NCBI RefSeq assembly: GCF_900112315.1
Contig: NZ_FOLL01000004.1
Location: 186,001 to 250,000 of the forward strand
DNA: 64,000 bases
Direction: 5' to 3'
Origin: Parapedobacter composti
GTDB taxonomy: Bacteria; Bacteroidota; Bacteroidia; Sphingobacteriales; Sphingobacteriaceae
Below, in pieces: positions 51,898 to 61,182 of this stretch. A program made the translations under genes and the position numbers. The notes below the pieces were generated by a model. It was not told where the DNA came from. It saw only the letters and a list, made by a program, of their open reading frames with translations, and did no database searches. The first letter of the stretch is position 1. Each line of letters opens with the position of its first letter.

Positions 51898-53097
51898 ATG
51901 CCGTCTATATCCATTAAAGGCCGGGAAATGCCGGCGTCTCCCATCCGCAAGCTCACGCCTTACGCTGATAAAGCCAAACAGGAGGGCAAGCATGTTTACC
52001 ACCTTAACATCGGTCAGCCCGATATCGAAACCCCTCAGGTCATGCTGGACGCCATCAGGCATATCGATTTCAAGGTGTGGGCGTATACCCCGTCTGAAGG
52101 CACAGCGAACTATCGCGCCAGATTAAGCAACTACTATAATGCGCTGGGCTACGGCATTACCGCCCGCGATATCCTGGTCACCAACGGTGGCTCAGAGGCC
52201 ATCACCATTGCCATGCAGGCTTGCCTCAACCCCGGTGAGGAGATCATCATCCCCGAGCCGTTCTACGCCAACTACAACGGCTTTGCCTGTTCGGCGGGCA
52301 TTACCATCAAGCCTATCCTCGCTCATATCGACAACGGCTTTGCACTGCCGCCGATTGCGGCTTTTGAGGAGCTGATTACAGCAAAGACCAAGGCCATCGC
52401 CATCTGTAATCCGAACAACCCCACTGGATATCTCTATTCGCGGCAGGAGCTGGAAGCCCTGCGCGACCTGTGCCTCAAGCACGACCTGTTCCTGCTGTCT
52501 GACGAAGCTTACCGGGAGTTCTGTTACGACGGACGGGAATTCGTGTCGCCCATGCACCTCGAGGGGCTCGAAGAGCACGTCGTCATATTGGATACCGTTT
52601 CCAAGCGGTACAGCGCTTGCGGTGCGCGCCTGGGCTGCATGATTACAAAAAACAAGGCCTTATGGAATGCCGCACTGAAGTTTGCCCAGGCGCGGCTCAG
52701 TCCGCCTGCCGTGGCACAGATTGCCGCGGAAGCCGCACTGGATACACCCCAGTCTTATTTTGATGCCGTCAAAGAAGAATATACGGCCCGGCGGAATGCA
52801 CTCGTCGAAGGGCTTAACCGGATAGACGGCGTATATTGCCCCAACCCCGGCGGTGCATTCTACGTGGTGGCCCGCCTCCCCATCGATGATGGCGACAGGT
52901 TCTGCCAGTGGATGCTGGAGCACTTTTCCTACAACAACGCCACGGTGATGATGGCGCCGGCAAGTGGCTTTTACAGCTCGCCGGACGCGCCCAAGAATGA
53001 AGTTAGGTTGGCTTATGTGCTAAACATCAATGATTTGGAAGCAGCGTTAACCTGCCTGCAGAAAGGGCTGGAAGCTTACCCGGGGCGGCAGAAGTAA
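51898..53097 (+). CDS. PLP-dependent class I/II aminotransferase
   Basis: 399 residues from the ATG at 51898. Fold-type I aminotransferase, aspartate-aminotransferase-like subgroup I-gamma. Motifs: NIGQPDIETP near the N-terminus, NPNNPTGYLYSRQEL, SDEAYREF, and the PLP lysine K236 in DTVSKRYSACGARLG. It transfers amino groups between an amino acid and a 2-oxo acid; the specificity (aspartate, aromatic or other) cannot be read. The frame is open to 51844, but that start would abut the terminator T-run, so it is rejected. Confidence 0.9.
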   Translation: MPSISIKGREMPASPIRKLTPYADKAKQEGKHVYHLNIGQPDIETPQVMLDAIRHIDFKVWAYTPSEGTANYRARLSNYYNALGYGITARDILVTNGGSEAITIAMQACLNPGEEIIIPEPFYANYNGFACSAGITIKPILAHIDNGFALPPIAAFEELITAKTKAIAICNPNNPTGYLYSRQELEALRDLCLKHDLFLLSDEAYREFCYDGREFVSPMHLEGLEEHVVILDTVSKRYSACGARLGCMITKNKALWNAALKFAQARLSPPAVAQIAAEAALDTPQSYFDAVKEEYTARRNALVEGLNRIDGVYCPNPGGAFYVVARLPIDDGDRFCQWMLEHFSYNNATVMMAPASGFYSSPDAPKNEVRLAYVLNINDLEAALTCLQKGLEAYPGRQK

Positions 53098-53121
53098 ACC
53101 GGAGTATTTCAGCGGGGGCAG

Positions 53122-53784
53122 TTACAGCCGGTCAAGCACAAACTGTAACTGCTCCTGCTCATTCAGGTCGGTATTGTCCAACACGATGGCATCGGCCGCA
53201 CGCACCAGCGGACTTTCCTGCCGCGTGGTATCGATGTAGTCCCGGTGGGCCAGGTTCTCGAACACTTCCTCCAACGTTATGTTCTCGCCCTTGCGTTCCA
53301 GCTCCAGGAAACGGCGCTCGGCACGCACCTTCGGGTCGGCCGTCATGAAGAGCTTTAGGTCGGCATCCGGAAACACGGTGGTCCCGATGTCCCGCCCATC
53401 CATCACGATGTCCTTGTCAGCCCCCATGCGCTGCTGTTGCGCCACCATGGCTTTGCGCACCGCGCGGAGCGCACTGACCTCACTTACAAAATCGGAAACA
53501 TACATCTGCCGGATTTCGTCGGATACGTCTTCCCCGTTCAGGGATATCCAGGTCCTGTCTGGTTCGATATGGAAGTCGATGTGGATGTCATCCAACGCTT
53601 CGGCAACCCTGCGGCCGTCGTCCAGGGGAACCCCGTTGCGGATAAAATACAGGGTAACCGCTCGGTACATGGCACCGCTGTCTACATAAAGATAGCCCAG
53701 CTTTTTGGCCAGCGCTTTGGCCAGCGTGCTTTTCCCGCAGGAAGAGTACCCGTCAATGGCTATGATTTTGTTTGTCCTGGCCAT
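53122..53784 (-). CDS. cmk: Cytidylate kinase
   Basis: 220 residues. It phosphorylates CMP and dCMP. The P-loop GYSSCGKST (12-20), the DSGAMYRAVTLYF segment, MDGRDIGTTVFPDA and the C-terminal RADPKVRAERRFLEL-like TADPKVRAERR are standard. It is last in the leftward unit engB-ubiA-topA-unknown-cmk, 4 bases after the preceding gene. Confidence 0.94.
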   Translation of the reverse strand: MARTNKIIAIDGYSSCGKSTLAKALAKKLGYLYVDSGAMYRAVTLYFIRNGVPLDDGRRVAEALDDIHIDFHIEPDRTWISLNGEDVSDEIRQMYVSDFVSEVSALRAVRKAMVAQQQRMGADKDIVMDGRDIGTTVFPDADLKLFMTADPKVRAERRFLELERKGENITLEEVFENLAHRDYIDTTRQESPLVRAADAIVLDNTDLNEQEQLQFVLDRL

Positions 53785-53788
53785 GGCA

Positions 53789-54202
53789 TCATTTGTTTCC
53801 CCCTATCAGCACACCCGGCTTGTTCAATACCGGCACCTTCACCAGGTTTTCATCGATGATGCTCTCCGGGAGGAAAATATATTTTTTGTCATAAATGGTC
53901 CCGTCGATGTAATAGCTTAGCCAATACTCATTGGTGAGCCCGAACACCTGCTCGTCTATGGCCTCAATCCGGGCATAGTCATGCGGATCGATATCGCCGA
54001 TGAAATGCCGTAACACAGACGTTTTGACTTCCTTTTCATCTTTTACGCCATACCCCTTGGAGCTCACCATCACGTTATTGATGGTAACCGTCTTGTCATT
54101 GATAAGGTATACGTTCCACACTTTCCCCGCCGGCGATTCACTTTCCAGCACCACGGCGATGAAGATATCGCGGACGATGTTTTCAGGCAAATCCTTTTTC
54201 AT
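53789..54202 (-). CDS. Conserved hypothetical protein between topA and cmk
   Basis: 137 residues, soluble and mixed alpha/beta, with no signal peptide or membrane segment. Notable stretches are GKVWNVYLINDKTVTINNVM near the middle and YDKKYIFLPESIIDENLVKV near the end. I do not recognise a named family, but the tight packing (6 bases after topA, 4 before cmk) shows it is a real co-transcribed gene. Confidence 0.75.
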   Translation of the reverse strand: MKKDLPENIVRDIFIAVVLESESPAGKVWNVYLINDKTVTINNVMVSSKGYGVKDEKEVKTSVLRHFIGDIDPHDYARIEAIDEQVFGLTNEYWLSYYIDGTIYDKKYIFLPESIIDENLVKVPVLNKPGVLIGGNK

Positions 54203-54208
54203 ACACTC

Positions 54209-56533
54209 TTACTTTCTCCCGCGTTTTTTGGGCTTTTTCTCATCCGCTTCGGCCCACTGGAGCACATCGGCATACGTAATGGCCTGCGCATCGGTACCTT
54301 TTGGTATTTTGATGTTCTGCTTGCCGAAACGGATGAACGGCCCCCAACGCCCGTTTTCGATGCGTGCTTCGGGGTTTTCATCAAACACCTTGATGATTTT
54401 CTCGCTGTCTTTCTTCCGTTTGTCCTGGATAATCTGGATGGCCGCTTCGGTGGTCACGTCGTGCGGATCCATATCTTTGGGCAACGAATAAAACGCATTA
54501 TTATGGCGGATGTATGGCCCGAACCGGCCAATGGCCACCGTCATCTCCTTACCCTCAAACTCTCCTACTTTTTTAGGCAGCTTGAACAGGTCGAGCGCCT
54601 CCTCGAAGGTCAGCGTCTCTATCATCTGTCCGGGCCGGAGGCTCGCAAACCGGGGTTTTTCCTCATCGTCCGGCGAGCCAATCTGCACCATCGGGCCGAA
54701 GCGGCCAATGCGAACGCTTACCCGTTTGCCCGTTTCGGGGTCAATGCCAAGCTCACGCTCATTGGTGGCGCGGTCGGCATGCTTGATGGTGCTCTCCACC
54801 TCATTGTGGAACGGCCCGTAGAAGCTGTGGAGCATATCGGTCCACTCCTTCATGCCCTGGGCTATTTCGTCAAACTCCTTCTCCACCTTGGCGGTAAAGT
54901 TGAAATCAACAATGCCTTTGAAATGCTCCACCAAAAAGTCATTCACCACTACGCCGATGTCCGTAGGGAACAGCTTGGCCTTTTCGGCCCCCGTAATTTC
55001 CGTTTTCGTAGAGGTAGCCACCTTTCCGGATTCGAGCTCCAGCACCCGGTAATCGCGGGATTTTCCGTCGCGGTCTTCCTTAACTACGTAGCCGCGGTTC
55101 TGGATGGTAGAAATGGTAGGCGCATAGGTAGACGGCCTGCCGATGCCCAGTTCTTCCAGCTTTTTAACCAAACTGGCTTCCGTATACCGCGCAGGCGGCC
55201 GCGAAAAGCGTTCCGTGGCCGTCATCTGCTTCAGCTGCACCTGCTGGTCTTTCCGCAGCGGCGGCAGCAACGCATTGTCTGTGTCGTCGTCCAACGTCCG
55301 GTCCTGCTCGTCATCCGTAGATTCAAAATAAACCTTCAGAAATCCATCGAAACGCATTACCTCGCCGTTGGCCACCAATTCTTCGCTGCGCGTAGAAATG
55401 CCTATCCGGGCGGTGGTCTTTTCAAATTCCGCCTCACTCATCTGCGAGGCGATGGCCCGTTTCCAAATCAGTTCATACAGCCGTCGCTCCGCATTGTCGC
55501 CTTCAATGGTGTGCTGTTCGAAATAGGTTGGCCTGATGGCCTCGTGCGCTTCCTGAGCGCCCGCGGCCTTGGTTTTATATTGGCGGCGCTTGTGGTATTT
55601 TTCACCATAGGCCGCCTTGATTTCCTGCTCGGCCCCCCTTAGGGCCGTATCGCTCAGGTTCACTGAGTCGGTACGCATGTACGTGATGCGGCCGGACTCG
55701 TACAGCCGTTGGGCAACGGTCATGGTGCGCGCCACGGAAAATCCCAGTTTCCGGCTGGCCTCCTGCTGTAGTGTCGACGTGGTAAACGGCGCGGCCGGAC
55801 TGCGCTTGGAAGGCTTGGTCTCCAGGCTGGCCACCCGGAATTCCGCCTGCGCGCAGTCTGCCAAAAAACGTTCTGCTGCCGCCATGTCCGGAAAACGTTG
55901 GGGCAGCTCGGCCTTGAACGATTCCTTCGGGTTGCCCGTATGGAAAATGGCGACGATGCGGAAGGCCGCTTCCGGCTGGAAACGGTTAATCTCCCGCTCA
56001 CGGTCAACAATCAGGCGAACCGCTACCGACTGCACACGCCCGGCAGAAAGAGACGGCTTCACTTTCTTCCACAAGACCGGCGAAAGCTCAAAACCCACCA
56101 GCCTGTCAAGCACCCGCCGTGCCTGCTGGGCGTTCACCAGGTTGAAATCAATACTCCGGGGGCTTTCAATGGCCTTCAGTATGGCCGGCTTGGTAATCTC
56201 ATGAAAAACTATCCGCCTGGTCTTGTCGTCCTTAAGGCCGAGGGTTTCATACAGGTGCCACGAGATGGCCTCCCCCTCGCGGTCCTCGTCAGACGCCAGC
56301 CACACGGTCTCTGCTTCTTTAGCTAACTTCTTTAATTCGCTGACTACAGCTTTCTTATCAGCCGGAACCTCATATTTTTGTTTAAAGTTATTGGCGGTAT
56401 CAATTGCATCATCCGTTTTTACCAAATCGCGTATATGTCCATAGCTTGACTTCACCAAAAAGTCTTTGCCCAGGTACCCTTCTATTGTTTTCGCTTTTGC
56501 CGGAGATTCTACAATCAGTAAATTTTTCGCCAT
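54209..56533 (-). CDS. topA: DNA topoisomerase I
   Basis: 774 residues, type IA topoisomerase relaxing negative supercoils. TOPRIM motifs LLIVESPAKAKTIEGYLG and SDEDREGEAISWH lie in the first 95 residues; the active-site tyrosine is Y285 in GRITYMRTDSVNLS. In place of the zinc fingers of E. coli TopA the C-terminus has three topoisomerase C-terminal repeats (RIGRFGPMVQIGS, AIGRFGPYIRHN, RWGPFIRFGKQN) and a Lys-rich end. It follows ubiA by 51 bases; a near-match -7 box (minus-strand TTTATTTG at 56561-56554) may give it its own promoter. Confidence 0.96.
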   Translation of the reverse strand: MAKNLLIVESPAKAKTIEGYLGKDFLVKSSYGHIRDLVKTDDAIDTANNFKQKYEVPADKKAVVSELKKLAKEAETVWLASDEDREGEAISWHLYETLGLKDDKTRRIVFHEITKPAILKAIESPRSIDFNLVNAQQARRVLDRLVGFELSPVLWKKVKPSLSAGRVQSVAVRLIVDREREINRFQPEAAFRIVAIFHTGNPKESFKAELPQRFPDMAAAERFLADCAQAEFRVASLETKPSKRSPAAPFTTSTLQQEASRKLGFSVARTMTVAQRLYESGRITYMRTDSVNLSDTALRGAEQEIKAAYGEKYHKRRQYKTKAAGAQEAHEAIRPTYFEQHTIEGDNAERRLYELIWKRAIASQMSEAEFEKTTARIGISTRSEELVANGEVMRFDGFLKVYFESTDDEQDRTLDDDTDNALLPPLRKDQQVQLKQMTATERFSRPPARYTEASLVKKLEELGIGRPSTYAPTISTIQNRGYVVKEDRDGKSRDYRVLELESGKVATSTKTEITGAEKAKLFPTDIGVVVNDFLVEHFKGIVDFNFTAKVEKEFDEIAQGMKEWTDMLHSFYGPFHNEVESTIKHADRATNERELGIDPETGKRVSVRIGRFGPMVQIGSPDDEEKPRFASLRPGQMIETLTFEEALDLFKLPKKVGEFEGKEMTVAIGRFGPYIRHNNAFYSLPKDMDPHDVTTEAAIQIIQDKRKKDSEKIIKVFDENPEARIENGRWGPFIRFGKQNIKIPKGTDAQAITYADVLQWAEADEKKPKKRGRK

Positions 56534-56584
56534 TGATTTTTTCAGATTTTTGCAAATAAAGGGATTTATTCAGGGATTGGCAAA

Positions 56585-57433
56585 TCAAAAAACCACGTCC
56601 AGCAAGAAAAAGCAGGCAAACACCACCGAGGCAATACCGTTGGTGGTCATGAAGGCCCGGTTTACCCGGCTCAGATCCGAAGGGCTCACAATCCGGTGCT
56701 GGTAGATGAGCAGCAAACTATAGAAAATCACCCCGATGATGTAAAATACGCCCAGCGGAACAAAGAACATCGGCGCTATCACGAGCAGCGCAGACAGCAC
56801 ATGCAGGCCTTCCGATACCCGTAATGCCCTGCGCTTCCCCAGCCAGGCGGGGATGGAATTCAGGCCATGTGCCCGATCAAATTCCTCGTCTTGCAGCGCA
56901 TAGATAATGTCAAACCCGGCCACCCACGTCAGCACGGCCAGCGCGTACAGTACCGGTACAATATGGAATGTTCCGGTCACCACAAGGTATGCGCCCAATG
57001 GTGCCAGCCCCAACCCCAACCCCAGGATCAGGTGACACAAGGGGGTAAACCGCTTGGTATAGCTGTACCCGAGCACCACGGCCAGCGCCACCGGCGAAAG
57101 GTAAAAGCAAATCCGGTTGATGAACCAGGTGGCTGCAATAAACAGGATGCCGTTCAGAATGGTGAAGAGCAGTGCCTGCCTGGCACTGATACGGCCCGCG
57201 GGGATGTCGCGCATGGCCGTGCGCGGGTTGGCGGCATCGATATCGCGGTCAAGGTACCGGTTAAACGCCATCGCCGCATTGCGCGCAAACACCATGCACG
57301 CCAGCATCAATAAGAGTTTCAACCCGTCAAAGCCATGGCCGGTAGTGTTCACGGCGAGGAAAAAACCGATGATGGCAAAAGGCAGGGCAAAAATACTGTG
57401 GGCAAACAGAACAAGGGAAAAGTACTTACGCAT
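56585..57433 (-). CDS. UbiA family prenyltransferase
   Basis: 282 residues, about eight to nine membrane helices. The two Asp-rich motifs are NRYLDRDID (N58, D62, D66) and DIIYALQDEEFD. Enzymes of this type attach a polyprenyl chain to an aromatic acid in quinone synthesis. In Bacteroidota the likely pathway is menaquinone (MenA-like or the futalosine-route MqnP), so the traditional label 4-hydroxybenzoate polyprenyltransferase may be wrong; specificity is not visible. It is 3 bases after engB. Confidence 0.9.
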   Translation of the reverse strand: MRKYFSLVLFAHSIFALPFAIIGFFLAVNTTGHGFDGLKLLLMLACMVFARNAAMAFNRYLDRDIDAANPRTAMRDIPAGRISARQALLFTILNGILFIAATWFINRICFYLSPVALAVVLGYSYTKRFTPLCHLILGLGLGLAPLGAYLVVTGTFHIVPVLYALAVLTWVAGFDIIYALQDEEFDRAHGLNSIPAWLGKRRALRVSEGLHVLSALLVIAPMFFVPLGVFYIIGVIFYSLLLIYQHRIVSPSDLSRVNRAFMTTNGIASVVFACFFLLDVVF

Positions 57434-57436
57434 AGG

Positions 57437-58060
57437 CTATCGGCGGTCGGTATTGTCAATCGGTTGGAACTTGGCATTGATTTCATCGATGGCCGTCAGC
57501 AACTCCGCACATCCCAGCCGGCTCTCGGCCGATGTCAGGAAATGCGGCGGCGTTTCCTCAAACCATTGCAGCAGGGCTTTCCGGAATTTGCCGATGTTGG
57601 CGTCTGATTGGGCCTGTGATTGCTTATCGGCTTTGGTAAACACCAGCATGAAGGGCACGCGCTGTTCCCCCAGCCAATAACAGAAATCAAGATCTATCTT
57701 CTGCGGCTCGTGGCGGCTGTCTATCAACACAAAAACGCATTGCAGGTTTTCACGCAGCAACAGGTACCGCCGGATGAACTTCTCCCAGGCTGCACGGCTG
57801 GATTTGGAAACTTTCGCGAAGCCATACCCGGGCAGGTCTACGATATACCACTCTTCATTAATCAAAAAATGGTTAATCAATTGCGTTTTCCCGGGGGTCT
57901 GCGATGTCTTGGCCAGGTGGCGGTTGCCCGTAAGGGCGTTAATCAGCGAAGATTTCCCCACGTTCGAACGGCCTATAAAGGCATATTCCGGCAGCGCGGG
58001 CGCCGGCAGTTTGTCTACGCGGTTATTGCTGCTGACGAATGTCGCTGATTTGATGATCAT
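57437..58060 (-). CDS. engB: Ribosome biogenesis GTPase YsxC/EngB
   Basis: 207 residues from the ATG at 58060. P-loop GTPase with G1 GRSNVGKSS, G3 DLPGYG and G4 TKAD, needed for 50S subunit assembly. TPGKTQLINHF covers G2. An in-frame start at 58075 lies beyond the -7 box at 58072-58065 and is rejected. It leads the leftward unit with ubiA, topA and cmk. Confidence 0.95.
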   Translation of the reverse strand: MIIKSATFVSSNNRVDKLPAPALPEYAFIGRSNVGKSSLINALTGNRHLAKTSQTPGKTQLINHFLINEEWYIVDLPGYGFAKVSKSSRAAWEKFIRRYLLLRENLQCVFVLIDSRHEPQKIDLDFCYWLGEQRVPFMLVFTKADKQSQAQSDANIGKFRKALLQWFEETPPHFLTSAESRLGCAELLTAIDEINAKFQPIDNTDRR

Positions 58061-58064
58061 GCTG

Positions 58065-58072
58065 CAAAAATA
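58065..58072 (-). promoter_or_regulatory. -7 box abutting engB start
   Basis: Minus-strand TATTTTTG ends 4 bases before the ATG at 58060, so the message should be leaderless. A second box TAAATTTG lies at 58110-58103. No -33 TTTG at normal spacing was found for either. Confidence 0.5.
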
Positions 58073-58178
58073 CATAAACTATGGTTAATGCGGGCATGGC
58101 ACCAAATTTATAGCCGAAGCGTTCGGTAATTTCGTACGCAATTGCTAACTTGGCCGCCAGTTAACACACCTTTTGCCA

Positions 58179-59222
58179 ATGATACTTACCACAACCGCTA
58201 CTTCCGCCAAAACGGGCGTTATTTTGTCACTTTTGCTGTTATTAGCTGCCCTCTCTTTTGCGCAGGGCAACCGCTACGTGCTGGTTATCCATGGCGGAGC
58301 GGGTACCATCCTCAAAGAAAACATGACCGCCGAACGGGAAGAAGCCTACCGCACGGCGCTCACCGAAGCGCTCCAGGCGGGTTATACACAGCTGAAAGCC
58401 GGCAAGAGCAGTCTTGATGCCGTGGAGGCCGCCATCGTGGTGATGGAAAACAGCCCGCTGTTCAATGCTGGCAAAGGAGCGGTTTTCACCCATGAGGGCC
58501 GGAACGAACTGGATGCTTCGGTGATGTGGGGCCCCACACGCGCCGCCGGGGCGGTTGCCGGGGTAACCACCATACGCAACCCCATACGGGGCGCGCGTGC
58601 CGTCATGGAGCAATCCGAACATGTGATGCTCACCGGCAAGGGGGCGGAGGCGTTTGCGGCATCCGCCGGACTGGAGCTGGTCGATCCCTCCTATTTCCAT
58701 ACGGAAGGCCGGTGGAAAGCCCTGCAACGCGTGCTGCAAAGGGATTCGCTCCGGACGCAGCTCGACCATGATGCCGGTAAGCAAACCGCCAACCCGGCCA
58801 TGGACAACGACTATAAATACGGTACGGTAGGCGCCGTGGCGCTCGACCGGAACGGCCACCTGGCCGCCGGAACTTCCACGGGGGGCATGACGAATAAGCG
58901 ATACGGCCGTGTGGGCGACTCGCCCATCATCGGTGCGGGCACCTATGCCAATGCGCAGGTGGCCGTATCCTGCACGGGGTGGGGCGAATATTTCATCCGC
59001 GGAATCGCTGCTTATGACGTGGCCGCGCAGATGGCCTACGGCCAGGCGTCACTGGCAAACGCGGCGGCAAATGTCATCAAAAACATCGGCGATATGGGAG
59101 GTAACGGCGGCATTATCGCGCTGGATAACCGCGGCAACGTGGCCATGCCGTTCAACACGGCAGGTATGTACCGCGGGGCGATAACCGAATCGGGCGACGT
59201 CGAAATAGCCATTTATAAGTAA
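58179..59222 (+). CDS. Exported isoaspartyl peptidase / L-asparaginase (Ntn hydrolase)
   Basis: 347 residues from the ATG at 58179. A signal peptide (about 1-29, LLLLLAALSFAQ) is followed by the asparaginase_2 fold. The precursor cleaves itself before the nucleophile Thr216 (KYGTVGAVALD); the substrate loop GTSTGGMTNKRYGRVGDSP and the later GAGTYANAQVAVSCTGWGE are intact. It probably hydrolyses asparagine, isoaspartyl dipeptides or glycosylasparagine in the periplasm. It is followed after 10 bases by the NlpC/P60 gene. Confidence 0.92.
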   Translation: MILTTTATSAKTGVILSLLLLLAALSFAQGNRYVLVIHGGAGTILKENMTAEREEAYRTALTEALQAGYTQLKAGKSSLDAVEAAIVVMENSPLFNAGKGAVFTHEGRNELDASVMWGPTRAAGAVAGVTTIRNPIRGARAVMEQSEHVMLTGKGAEAFAASAGLELVDPSYFHTEGRWKALQRVLQRDSLRTQLDHDAGKQTANPAMDNDYKYGTVGAVALDRNGHLAAGTSTGGMTNKRYGRVGDSPIIGAGTYANAQVAVSCTGWGEYFIRGIAAYDVAAQMAYGQASLANAAANVIKNIGDMGGNGGIIALDNRGNVAMPFNTAGMYRGAITESGDVEIAIYK

Positions 59223-59232
59223 ACACATTGGC

Positions 59233-59823
59233 ATGCGAACAAGGGTTGGCTTTTCCCTCTGGTTGGTATTGGGCAGCCTCCTGCTCAGCGGATGCCTCAC
59301 CCGCAAAAACGCCCTGCCCACGCACCGTCCCAACCGTACGGCCGCCAAAGGTGTCATCGCAACCGATGCATCTTCGGCACCCAGGGGTATACACACGTCA
59401 CGGGCAGGCTTGCTTAACAGCTATGCGCAGGTGCTGGGCGTGCATCCGCGCGAACTGCAGAATGCGGCACTTTACCAATATATCGACGATTGGATGGGCG
59501 TGCCCCACCGTACGGGCGGCACCGACCGCCGCGGGGTGGATTGCTCGGCTTTCGTAGGCATGCTCATGCGCGAGGTATACGGCAAATCGCTGCCGCGGGT
59601 GTCGCGCGACATGGCAGAACAGGTCAAACGCAAATACGAACGGCAGCTGAGAGAAGGCGACCTGGTTTTCTTTTCGTTCAGCCGTAAAAATATCGACCAC
59701 GTGGGCATCTACTTGCATAACCGTAAGTTTGTCCATGTGTCCACCACCAAGGGCGTCATCATCAGCGACCTCCATGACACGTGGTATTACAAATACTTCA
59801 CCCGCGCAGGCAGCGTTAAGTAG
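59233..59823 (+). CDS. NlpC/P60 family lipoprotein, cell wall peptidase
   Basis: 196 residues. Lipobox LLLSGC gives Cys21. The NlpC/P60 domain (about 78-196) has catalytic Cys104 in RRGVDCSAFVG, His156 in IDHVGIYL and a third polar residue, probably His168 in KFVHVSTTKG. It is a Spr/MepS-like endopeptidase expected to cut peptide stems in peptidoglycan. It probably shares a transcript with the asparaginase gene. Confidence 0.92.
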   Translation: MRTRVGFSLWLVLGSLLLSGCLTRKNALPTHRPNRTAAKGVIATDASSAPRGIHTSRAGLLNSYAQVLGVHPRELQNAALYQYIDDWMGVPHRTGGTDRRGVDCSAFVGMLMREVYGKSLPRVSRDMAEQVKRKYERQLREGDLVFFSFSRKNIDHVGIYLHNRKFVHVSTTKGVIISDLHDTWYYKYFTRAGSVK

Positions 59824-59868
59824 TTCCATCGGATGAACCTTGGCAAGGTAACCGTTCGTCCTGCGCCT

Positions 59869-59900
59869 TTTGCAAAATCATGATAGTTTCCGTACCTTTA
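59869..59900 (+). promoter_or_regulatory. Promoter and leader of the TlpA-like gene
   Basis: TTTG (59869-59872), a 20-base spacer, TACCTTTA (59893-59900, last base off consensus). The leader of about 55 bases contains the palindrome CGGCTGCGCAGCCG (59923-59936) within outer arms CCTGCC/GGCAGG (59909-59914 / 59936-59941). Confidence 0.5.
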
Positions 59901-59961
59901 TCATCCAACCTGCCTATGGCAGCGGCTGCGCAGCCGGCAGGACGTAAAAACAGCGCAACGG

Positions 59962-60459
59962 ATGAAAAAGCCAGGAGTTATTCTTGCCGCCATCTTGCTG
60001 CTGTCTGCCGCCTTCGCGGGAGCACAGGAGCGGGTGCCCTTCATTACGTTGAACAGACTTGAACAACGGCTGGGCAACGGCGGCGATACCACGTTCGTGA
60101 TTAACCTCTGGGCCACCTGGTGTGCGCCATGCGTGTCAGAACTCCCGCATTTTGAGCGGCTGCAGCAAACCTACGCGTCCAAACCTTTACGCGTGCTACT
60201 TGTTAGTTTAGACAGAAAAGAAAAACACGATGCCGTTGTTAACTTCATCGAATCAAAGGGACTGAAGAGCGAGGTGCTTTTGCTCGACGAAAAAGACGAA
60301 CAGTATTTTATCCCGAAAATCAGCCAGCATTGGTCAGGCGCCATCCCCGCTACCCTGTTTGTGAATACGCAAAGGGGCATACAGGTCTTCCGGGAGCAGG
60401 AGTTTGATTACGAGCAGCTCGAAAATGACTACTTATCAATTGTTCACCAAAATAATTAA
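59962..60459 (+). CDS. TlpA-like exported thioredoxin
   Basis: 165 residues. Signal peptide (about 1-22, LLLSAAFAGAQ) then a thioredoxin fold with the redox motif WCAPC (C54, C57) and cis-Pro in GAIPATLFVNTQRG. It probably reduces disulfides in the periplasm, for example in cytochrome maturation. It is 3 bases from the next redoxin gene, so the two are co-transcribed. Confidence 0.9.
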   Translation: MKKPGVILAAILLLSAAFAGAQERVPFITLNRLEQRLGNGGDTTFVINLWATWCAPCVSELPHFERLQQTYASKPLRVLLVSLDRKEKHDAVVNFIESKGLKSEVLLLDEKDEQYFIPKISQHWSGAIPATLFVNTQRGIQVFREQEFDYEQLENDYLSIVHQNN

Positions 60460-60462
60460 GCC

Positions 60463-61077
60463 ATGAAAACAATACATGTCTTATGGATAGGGTTGGCCGT
60501 GTTGCTGTCGGCTGCCCGCCCCGTGTCCGACAACGGATACCAAATCGGCGATGCCGTGGAAGATTTCCGCCTGAAGAATATTAACGGCGAGTGGGTATCG
60601 ATGGCCAGCTATCCGGCCGCCAAGGGGTTCATCGTCATTTTTACGTGCAACACATGCCCGGTGGCCGTCGCTAATGAAGACCGCATCATCGCGCTGGACA
60701 ACACGTATAAGCCGCTGGGCTATCCCGTTATCGCCATCAACCCGAATGATGCTGGCGTAGAGCCGCGCGAATCTTATGAGCAGATGCAGCAGCGGGCCGG
60801 CGACAAAGGGTTTACGTTCCCGTACCTGCTGGATCCGGACCATGTGGTCACCCGCCGTTTCGGGGCCACGCATACGCCGCACGCTTTCCTGCTCCAGAAA
60901 GTTGACAATGTCCCGGTGGTACAATACATCGGTGCGATCGACAACGATAGCCGGGGCGGCAGCCCCGACACCAAGTTTATCGAAGACGCCATAGCAGCCC
61001 TTGAGCAGGGCAGCAAACCCGACCCGGATGTGACAAGGGCCGTAGGCTGTACCATCAAGTGGAAGAAAAGCACTTAA
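60463..61077 (+). CDS. Exported redoxin / AhpC-TSA-like protein
   Basis: 204 residues. Signal peptide (about 1-18), then a peroxiredoxin-like thioredoxin fold starting IGDAVEDFRLKNINGEW. The active site reads FTCNTCPVA (C62, C65), a CxxC form rather than the single peroxidatic Cys. THTPHAFLLQ holds the cis-Pro. It ends VGCTIKWKKST, typical of this Bacteroidota redoxin family. The substrate is unknown; pairing with the TlpA-like gene suggests an envelope redox relay. Confidence 0.88.
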   Translation: MKTIHVLWIGLAVLLSAARPVSDNGYQIGDAVEDFRLKNINGEWVSMASYPAAKGFIVIFTCNTCPVAVANEDRIIALDNTYKPLGYPVIAINPNDAGVEPRESYEQMQQRAGDKGFTFPYLLDPDHVVTRRFGATHTPHAFLLQKVDNVPVVQYIGAIDNDSRGGSPDTKFIEDAIAALEQGSKPDPDVTRAVGCTIKWKKST

Positions 61078-61182
61078 TTTAGAACGAATACAAATTGTTC
61101 GTCGCCCTTGCAGACGCAAACAGCAGATCGTTATTATCGCTAACTTTAGGCATTTTAACAGTACATCAAACCGCACCGCGTC

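Noticed and set aside
54461-55642. 393-residue forward frame opposite topA
   Set aside because: Arg/His-rich mirror of the topA coding sequence with no family signature.
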